5,622 nucleotides of DNA from the NCBI GenBank assembly GCA_035576205.1, contig DATLWR010000174.1, forward strand, positions 1-5,622. The letters run 5' to 3'. This document shows, piece after piece, positions 1 to 5,622 of the stretch (its first letter is position 1; each line of letters begins with the position of its first letter). Below the pieces are notes generated by a model that saw nothing but the letters and a program-made list of their open reading frames with translations, searched no databases and was not told where the DNA came from. A program made the position numbers and the translations under genes. The stretch comes from DATLWR01 sp035576205 (GTDB taxonomy: Bacteria; Pseudomonadota; Zetaproteobacteria; Mariprofundales; Mariprofundaceae).

Positions 1-22
1 GGCGGGAGAGCTTTCGGGCCAT
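1..22 (-). CDS. 5' end of an unidentified minus-strand gene
   Basis: Only the first seven codons are inside the window (MARKLSR, then one base of the next codon). The start is credible because an almost perfect Shine-Dalgarno sequence, AGGAGGT on the minus strand (plus-strand 27-33), lies 4 nt before the ATG, and an extended -10 promoter element lies just upstream. The visible residues are too few to name a family. The gene is divergent from rhlE. The risk is a chance ATG behind a chance SD; the promoter argues against this. Confidence 0.55.
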
Positions 23-54
23 GTCGACCTCCTGTCGCGGGATGCGCAACGGGG

Positions 55-63
55 AGTGTAGCA
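55..63 (-). promoter_or_regulatory. Extended -10 promoter element for the left-edge gene
   Basis: The minus strand reads TGCTACACT here, a TGn extended -10 followed by TACACT (consensus TATAAT). Transcription would start near position 48, leaving a leader of about 25 nt that contains the AGGAGGT ribosome binding site. No convincing -35 hexamer sits at normal spacing (a TTCCCG lies 20 nt upstream of TACACT), which extended -10 promoters can tolerate. Prediction by eye. Confidence 0.4.
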
Positions 64-214
64 AAGCCGCCGGGCGAAGGCGGGAAATGCCCGGTTGTGG
101 TTCGGGAGGCAAGCCGATACAGTGCCGCCACCTTGAGCGGCTGTCTCTCTGATCGGCGTCGCTTCCCCCGCGATACGTGGCGGGATGGATTAAATAACAC
201 AGGCCCGGATCAGT

Positions 215-238
215 CCGGAATCCTTCCGGCAGGCCTGC
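215..238 (+). repeat. Tandem dyad symmetries in the rhlE leader
   Basis: CCGGAA (215-220), a 3-nt loop and TTCCGG (224-229) form a perfect 6-bp inverted repeat. It runs straight into the 10-bp palindrome GCAGGCCTGC (229-238), which ends 16 nt before the rhlE ATG. If transcription starts near position 200 these would be in the 5' untranslated RNA, close to a weak ribosome binding site. A role in controlling rhlE translation, for example with temperature, or as a protein operator is possible but only inferred. Confidence 0.4.
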
Positions 239-254
239 ATTGGATAAAAACATA

Positions 255-1547
<1,293 letters not shown>

Positions 1548-1550
1548 GGC

Positions 1551-2156
1551 ATGGATGATTTGCTGCGCCGGCGCATCATCGCCAGCTATCGCGGCAACCT
1601 GCGGCATTACGGCCACAGCCACGAGGCGCTGTTCTGGAGCAGCAAGGAGGCGCAACTGGCCCGATTCGGTGCCCTGGCCGGTATCGGCATCGAGAGCGGC
1701 GATTCGCTGCTCGATGTCGGTTGCGGCTTCGCCGACCTCTACGACTGGCTGAACGGTCGCGGTATACAGGTGAACTATACAGGGCTCGACCTGTCGCCCG
1801 ACCTCCTGGCCGAGGCGCGGCGGCTGCATCCCGGCCTGCCGCTGGTTTGCGGCGAGCCGTTCGCGCTGGCCCCGAAAGCGAGCTTCGACTGGGTGGTGCT
1901 CTCCGGCACCCTGAACTGGCCGATGCCCGGCGGCATCGGTTACGTGCTGAGGGTGGTGAGTCACATGTTCGCGCTATGCCGCAAGGGGGTGGCCTTTAAT
2001 CTGCTCGATGACCGCTACCGCTGGGGTTTTGCGCGCCTTGAACTGCAAACCTTCCAACCCCAGAAGATCCTGGATGAGTGCCGCCGCATCAGCGACGACT
2101 GCCGGCTGGTCGACGACTATCTCGACAACGATTTCACGATCTATCTGCGCAGGTAA
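1551..2156 (+). CDS. Class I SAM-dependent methyltransferase, substrate unknown
   Basis: A 201-aa protein with a Rossmann-type methyltransferase core and no membrane segment or signal peptide, so probably cytoplasmic. Motif I is LLDVGCGFADL (53-63), the acidic residue that usually holds the SAM ribose is D80 in YTGLDLS (76-82), and motif IV is FDWVVLSGTLN (112-122). The N-terminal 50 residues (RYRGN-like segment, FWSSKEAQLARF) are a family-specific cap. The ATG comes 3 nt after the rhlE stop; the only SD-like sequence, TAAGG, overlaps that stop and is just 1 nt from the ATG, so translation probably depends on ribosomes finishing rhlE. The helicase neighbour hints at an RNA or ribosomal target, but nothing in the sequence proves this; small-molecule methylation is equally possible. 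Confidence 0.8.
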   Translation: MDDLLRRRIIASYRGNLRHYGHSHEALFWSSKEAQLARFGALAGIGIESGDSLLDVGCGFADLYDWLNGRGIQVNYTGLDLSPDLLAEARRLHPGLPLVCGEPFALAPKASFDWVVLSGTLNWPMPGGIGYVLRVVSHMFALCRKGVAFNLLDDRYRWGFARLELQTFQPQKILDECRRISDDCRLVDDYLDNDFTIYLRR

Positions 2157-2176
2157 GCGCAGGGAATCCTAGCGCT
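2156..2176. terminator. Possible stem-loop between convergent genes
   Basis: AGCGCAGG (2156-2163) can pair with CCT-A-GCGCT (2168-2176), giving an 8-bp stem with one bulged A and a GAAT loop. It starts on the last base of the methyltransferase stop and covers the stop of the minus-strand membrane protein gene. On the plus strand a run of five T (2185-2189) follows, but 8 nt too far for a textbook intrinsic terminator; on the minus strand there is no T run. It may still help separate the two convergent transcripts. Confidence 0.3.
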
Positions 2177-2444
2177 GCAGGGCCTTTTTCCGTTCCAGAC
2201 GCTTGTGATAGAAGATCCAGCCGTCCATGACGAGCGTGGCGGCGACCAGCAGCCAAAGTGCTCCGACCGGCAGGCCGGTCAGCTTGGAGGCATCGGCCAT
2301 GCCCTTGCCGATGCCGAAGTTTTCGAGCAGCACGTAGCCGACCAGCACGTGGCCGCCGATCAGCAGGATCACCTGTACCATGGCGAGCGCCCCGAAGATG
2401 AGCAGGTCGATATTGGAACGGCTGCCGGGGGGTCGCAGGGCCAT
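2169..2444 (-). CDS. Small two-helix inner-membrane protein, unknown function
   Basis: A 91-aa protein I do not recognise. It has two clear hydrophobic stretches, about residues 13-40 (LLIFGALAMVQVILLIGGHVL) and 58-79 (LPVGALWLLVAATLVMDGWIF), joined by a short loop. Basic residues lie at both ends (R4, R9; KRLERKK at 81-87), predicting both termini in the cytoplasm. A strong GGAGGT ribosome binding site (plus-strand 2449-2454) precedes the ATG by 4 nt and overlaps the stop codon of the upstream bamE-like gene, only 2 nt away. It is the last gene of the hldD operon, so an envelope role is plausible, but only by association. Confidence 0.75.
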   Translation of the reverse strand: MALRPPGSRSNIDLLIFGALAMVQVILLIGGHVLVGYVLLENFGIGKGMADASKLTGLPVGALWLLVAATLVMDGWIFYHKRLERKKALQR

Positions 2445-2446
2445 GG

Positions 2447-2752
2447 TTACCTCCAGTCGCCAAAGCGGTGCACATCGGTGACCCGCAAGGCGTCGTCATA
2501 GGTGATTTCGACCCCGCGCGTCAGCCGCTTGCCGCTTTGCTTGTCGTCGTACTCCTCGACATAGTCGACGCGGTTGGGGTGCAGGGCGCTTTTCAGGATC
2601 GGGAAGCCGAGCACGGATTCGACGTGGAATTTCGAGTCGCCCACCTGAATCTGGGAAATATCCCCTTCCTTGAGCACATTGCCCTGATGGACGGGCTCCT
2701 TCATGCAGCCGGCGAGGGCAGCGATGGCGAGGATGGGAAGCAGACGTTTCAT
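2447..2752 (-). CDS. bamE: BamE/SmpA-type outer-membrane lipoprotein
   Basis: A 101-aa lipoprotein. The N-terminal signal MKRLLPILAIAALAGC ends in a lipobox, LAG before C16; the next residue is M, not D, so sorting to the outer membrane is expected. The mature part follows the BamE/SmpA pattern: QGNVL (23-27), a GD/GM-type segment IQVGDSKFHVESVLGFP (35-51), then PNRVDYVEEY (59-68) and VEITYDDALRVTDV (81-94). BamE is an accessory subunit of the beta-barrel assembly complex. The ATG overlaps the hldD stop as ATGA and has its SD (GGAG, 5 nt before) inside hldD, so it is translationally coupled. In many betaproteobacteria the standard bamE sits beside fur, so this could be a paralogue sharing the fold; the symbol is therefore tentative. 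Confidence 0.75.
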   Translation of the reverse strand: MKRLLPILAIAALAGCMKEPVHQGNVLKEGDISQIQVGDSKFHVESVLGFPILKSALHPNRVDYVEEYDDKQSGKRLTRGVEITYDDALRVTDVHRFGDWR

Positions 2753-3708
2753 GCGGTCTCCAGCGGGCCGCGGTGGCCCTTCTCCAGCAGCCGGACATAG
2801 TCGGCGATGCCTTCTTCGAGCGGCCACGCCGGTTGCCAGTTCAACAGGTCGAAGGTGGCTTCCATCTCGGCCTCGGTATGCATCTGGTAGAACGGGAAGG
2901 GGTTGTCGAAGTATTCGGCAACCAGCTGGCTGTCGAGCTCCTCGCCCAGAATGGTGACGATATCGTTGAAGGTGCGTGCCTTGCCGGAGCCGACATTGCA
3001 GACGCCCGAACGGCCGGCGGCGAGGGCGGCGAGGTTGGCATCGATGACGTCGCGGATATAGACGAAATCGCGCATCTGCTCGCCGTGCTTGAACAGGCGC
3101 GGCTGCTTGCCGGCCTTCACCTGCTCGTAGAGCTGCAGGATCATCGAGGCGGTCCTGTTGCCGCTCTTCTCGTTCTTGTGATGCTCGCCGGGACCGTAGA
3201 CGTTGAAGTAGCGCAGGCCGACGATCGGCGCCGGGTGGCGGTCGTACCAGCGCCTGGCGACACGATCCATGGCGAGCTTCGAGAAGCCGTAGATATTCTC
3301 GGGAATCTCGCCCTTGCCTATGGCGTTTGGCGCCGGCGAGTTGCCGTAGGTGCCGGCCGAGGAGGCGTAGACGACGCGGGTGCCGGAGGCGCAGCTGGCG
3401 GCGAGAATGGAGGCGAAGGCGTTGGTGTTCGCCTCGACCATCAGCCGCTGGTCGAGAATGGTCGTGTCGGTGATCGCCGCCTCGTGGAAGATAGCCGAGA
3501 ACTTGCCGATGGCGATCTCGTCGAGCAGCGCGGGATCGTCGCAATCGGCGGCACGCACCTCGCAGTCGACATGGATCAGGTTGCGCCAGTCGCCGGAGGA
3601 GAAATCGTCGACGACGACGACGTCGGTGCCCGGACGCTTGGTCAGCGCCGCAGCGATGTTGGCACCGATGAAGCCGGCGCCGCCGGTAACGAGAATGCGT
3701 TCAGTCAT
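2749..3708 (-). CDS. hldD: ADP-L-glycero-D-manno-heptose 6-epimerase
   Basis: A 319-aa NADP-dependent extended short-chain dehydrogenase/reductase that converts ADP-D-glycero-D-manno-heptose to the L-glycero epimer, the last step in making the heptose donor for the LPS inner core. It has the N-terminal nucleotide-binding motif TGGAGFIG (8-15), an SSA segment (116-118) and the YGFSK catalytic tetrad part with Y140 and K144. RYFNVYGPGEHHK (166-178) ends in K178; Y140 and K178 are the residues known as acid/base catalysts in E. coli HldD, and they fall at the same numbers here. QMRDFVYIRDV (211-221) is also diagnostic. Length is normal for the family. No close SD is visible (AAAGGA about 13 nt before the ATG); the stop of the preceding gene is only 6 nt away, so coupling is likely. 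The gene overlaps the bamE-like start by 4 nt. Confidence 0.93.
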   Translation of the reverse strand: MTERILVTGGAGFIGANIAAALTKRPGTDVVVVDDFSSGDWRNLIHVDCEVRAADCDDPALLDEIAIGKFSAIFHEAAITDTTILDQRLMVEANTNAFASILAASCASGTRVVYASSAGTYGNSPAPNAIGKGEIPENIYGFSKLAMDRVARRWYDRHPAPIVGLRYFNVYGPGEHHKNEKSGNRTASMILQLYEQVKAGKQPRLFKHGEQMRDFVYIRDVIDANLAALAAGRSGVCNVGSGKARTFNDIVTILGEELDSQLVAEYFDNPFPFYQMHTEAEMEATFDLLNWQPAWPLEEGIADYVRLLEKGHRGPLETA

Positions 3709-3714
3709 GGATGG

Positions 3715-4131
3715 TCAGTCGTCCTTTGTCGCCAGTCCGGCGCCTTTCCATTGTAGCTGCAAAGCAGCCAGTGCGCGCGTCGTGGCATCGTTGCACAGCG
3801 GATAGCCGGCACGGGCATTCACCTTGGCGGTGACGTCGGCGGCATCGCGGCTGCGGATATCGTGATCGTCGAAGCCGTTTTCGGCCAGGATGCGGGCAAT
3901 CCAGCTGCCAAGCCCCGGCAACTTGCCGATGCGTACGATGCGGATCAGTTCGTCGCAGCGCTCGACCGAGATCTGGCCGCCGGTGGCGGCGGAGAGCGTT
4001 TCGGGCTGTTCGCCCTGCAGCGAATCGAGCGGGCGGCAGAGCAGTTTCAGGATCACCCATTCGCTTTCGCGCAGGAAATCGCGGTTTTCATGCAGGGGAA
4101 AGGCGCCCGGCAGGGCCTTGACGTTGCTCAT
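3715..4131 (-). CDS. Hypothetical protein with helix-hairpin-helix-like segment
   Basis: A 138-aa soluble protein I cannot assign to a named family. The most telling part is IRIGKLPGLGSWIARILAENG (about 66-86), where the LPGLG turn between two helices resembles a helix-hairpin-helix, as in DNA-binding or DUF4332-type proteins. After it comes a charged helix region (DIRSRDAADVTAKVNARAG) and a C-terminal helix ending in LQLQWKGAG. No signal peptide or membrane helix. The chosen ATG (4131) overlaps as ATGA the stop of a 20-codon ORF that has a good SD. An alternative in-frame ATG at 4218 would add 29 residues rich in G, N, D and P but has no SD. The reading frame stays open further, to 4347, without support. 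It is the first sizeable gene of the hldD operon, 6 nt from hldD; its link to LPS heptose synthesis is unknown. Confidence 0.65.
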   Translation of the reverse strand: MSNVKALPGAFPLHENRDFLRESEWVILKLLCRPLDSLQGEQPETLSAATGGQISVERCDELIRIVRIGKLPGLGSWIARILAENGFDDHDIRSRDAADVTAKVNARAGYPLCNDATTRALAALQLQWKGAGLATKDD

Positions 4132-4190
4132 TCGCACATCGCTGTCGGGCTGATCGGGCGAACGGCCGTCGGAATTGTATCGGTTCCCAT
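4128..4190 (-). CDS. Possible 20-aa leader ORF coupled to the next gene
   Basis: This minus-strand ORF begins MGTDTIPTAV, encodes 20 residues and ends in a TGA that overlaps the ATG of the downstream 138-aa protein (ATGA). Its start has the best ribosome binding site in the region: GGAGAG with a 4-nt spacer. The downstream ATG has none of its own. This arrangement suits a short leader that delivers ribosomes to the next gene. The peptide has no run of one amino acid that would suggest attenuation. Alternatives: the SD is fortuitous, the true protein starts at 4218 in the other frame, or a frameshift split one longer gene. Confidence 0.35.
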   Translation of the reverse strand: MGTDTIPTAVRPISPTAMCE

Positions 4191-4234
4191 TGATCTCTCC
4201 AGCGGGCGCAAGCCCCATCAAACCAAGGTGGAGG

Positions 4235-4262
4235 ATATTACGTTGTCGGCCGGCCGGCGCAA
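4235..4262 (-). promoter_or_regulatory. Predicted sigma-70 promoter of the hldD operon
   Basis: Read on the minus strand, TTGCGC (plus 4257-4262) and TAATAT (plus 4235-4240) are separated by 16 nt. This puts the start of transcription near 4228, about 40 nt ahead of the 20-codon ORF and about 95 nt ahead of the 138-aa protein gene. The spacer overlaps the palindrome GCCGGCCGGC (4249-4258), a possible operator. Just inside the transcript a GGGC/GCCC stem with a 4-nt loop lies at 4204-4215. Prediction by eye only. Confidence 0.4.
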
Positions 4263-4328
4263 GGTTTGCAGGGGCGTAAGGATTGCGGTCTCGACACGAC
4301 CACTGGCATATTCCGCCGGAGGGATCCC

Positions 4329-5327
<999 letters not shown>

Positions 5328-5339
5328 TCGCGAAAACGC

Positions 5340-5369
5340 TTGCTGAACCGCGGCCGCCCGGCGTATAAC
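5340..5369 (+). promoter_or_regulatory. Predicted sigma-70 promoter of the Na/Pi transporter gene
   Basis: TTGCTG (5340-5345) and TATAAC (5364-5369) are 18 nt apart, a good match to the vegetative consensus. Transcription would begin near 5376, giving a leader of about 40 nt. The leader holds a short GCGGG/CCCGC stem (5380-5384 and 5391-5395) just before the purine-rich ribosome binding site. This suggests the transporter has its own promoter rather than relying on read-through from arsS. Confidence 0.45.
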
Positions 5370-5416
5370 CGGGATAGCGGCGGGAGATCGCCCGCTTCGG
5401 GGGAGAGGCGCAAGGC

Positions 5417-5622
5417 ATGACGGCGATGATCAACGGACTGTTGGGCGGTATCGGACTGTTCCTGCTCGGCATGCACCTGATGACCGAGGGGCTGAAGCTC
5501 GCGGCCGGCTATTCGCTGCGCCGCATCCTGGCCAACTCGACCCGCACGCCGCTGGCCGGTATCGCCTCGGGCATGCTGATCACCTCGGTGGTGCAATCCT
5601 CCAGCGCCGTCACCGTCGCCAC
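5417..5622 (+). CDS. Na/Pi cotransporter family protein, 5' part
   Basis: The first 68 residues of a membrane transporter, cut by the right edge of the window. The first hydrophobic stretch, about residues 5-22 (NGLLGGIGLFLLGMHLM), is followed by TEGLKLAAG and SLRRILANSTRTPLAGIASGMLITSVVQSSSAVTV. The QSSSA motif (60-64) is the signature repeat of the Na/Pi-cotransporter (PF02690) domain, which imports or exports phosphate with sodium; full-length bacterial members usually have a second copy and often a C-terminal PhoU-like domain, neither visible here. GGGAGAGG at 5401-5408 is the likely SD, 8 nt from the ATG. The gene lies 89 bp after arsS on the same strand, with a promoter in the gap. Confidence 0.88.
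   Translation, partial: MTAMINGLLGGIGLFLLGMHLMTEGLKLAAGYSLRRILANSTRTPLAGIASGMLITSVVQSSSAVTVA

Larger units (their letters stand above)
23..254. other. Divergent intergenic region upstream of rhlE
   Basis: No convincing gene lies in this spacer between the left-edge minus-strand gene and rhlE. It contains three short inverted repeats: CCGGGC/GCCCGG (70-75 and 89-94), CCCGC/GCGGG (167-171 and 180-184, 8-nt loop) and CCGGAA/TTCCGG (215-220 and 224-229). An AT-rich patch, GGATTAAATAACA, at 187-199 is the likeliest place for the rhlE -10 box (TAAATA at 191-196), but I see no good -35 hexamer at 16-18 nt from it. A 21-codon ORF at 87-152 has an AAGG 6 nt before its ATG but no other support. Confidence 0.5.

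Noticed and set aside
87..152. A 21-codon plus-strand ORF with an AAGG 6 nt upstream
   Set aside because: Short ORFs with partial SD sites are common by chance; no promoter, conservation or neighbour supports it.
2753..3544. A 365-codon minus-strand frame that reads into the BamE-like protein
   Set aside because: Only its last 101 codons are the real lipoprotein gene, starting at the ATG with signal peptide and SD; the upstream part is an alternative frame of hldD.
2773..3756. A 327-codon open frame on the plus strand across hldD
   Set aside because: It is antisense to a well-conserved epimerase, rich in V, G, A, E and D as antisense frames of GC-rich genes are, with no domain and no ribosome binding site I trust.
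4204..4215. GGGC-GCAA-GCCC stem-loop as a terminator
   Set aside because: The stem is only 4 bp and is not followed by a T run on either strand.
4283..4312. TTGCGG-18 nt-CATATT as a promoter for arsS
   Set aside because: Transcription would start at about 4319, inside the arsS ribosome binding site, leaving no usable leader. I see no better plus-strand promoter in this gap.

Overview
This is a 5.6 kb, high-GC window from the chromosome of a Gram-negative bacterium. An LPS-heptose epimerase (HldD), a BamE-type outer-membrane lipoprotein and an RhlE-type DEAD-box helicase all point to Proteobacteria. The overall style, including the arginine-rich RhlE tail, suits Betaproteobacteria, perhaps Rhodocyclales-like, but that placement is an impression and not a proof. 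Packing is tight, with Shine-Dalgarno sites overlapping stop codons and ATGA start/stop overlaps. I see no rRNA, tRNA, insertion sequence, phage gene or CRISPR array.

Layout. (1) At the left edge a minus-strand gene begins (only 7 codons visible) behind a strong ribosome binding site and an extended -10 promoter. (2) A roughly 230-bp divergent spacer with several inverted repeats precedes a plus-strand pair: rhlE and, 3 nt downstream, a small SAM-dependent methyltransferase of unknown substrate. (3) Tail to tail with it, only 12 bp away, lies the end of a compact minus-strand operon that reads leftward from about 4.2 kb: a possible 20-codon upstream ORF, a 138-aa protein with a helix-hairpin-helix-like segment, hldD, a BamE-like lipoprotein gene and a two-helix membrane protein. 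Junctions are 6 nt, a 4-nt overlap and 2 nt. (4) Divergent from this operon is a plus-strand ArsS-family radical SAM enzyme gene (arsenosugar biosynthesis type), which carries an unusual internal insert. (5) After a short spacer with a good sigma-70-type promoter comes the 5' end of a Na/Pi-cotransporter family gene, cut by the window edge.

How the genes fit together. The minus-strand operon has an envelope theme: HldD makes the heptose precursor of the LPS inner core, BamE belongs to the beta-barrel assembly machine, and the last gene encodes an inner-membrane protein. The rhlE/methyltransferase pair suggests an RNA or ribosome theme, but the methyltransferase substrate cannot be read from sequence. 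The ArsS-like enzyme beside a phosphate transporter suggests a link to arsenate/phosphate chemistry; this is inference from adjacency, and no arsM is present here. Nothing amounts to a clearly new multi-gene system. The best leads are the insert in ArsS, the coupled mini-ORF before the helix-hairpin-helix-like protein, and the make-up of the hldD operon.
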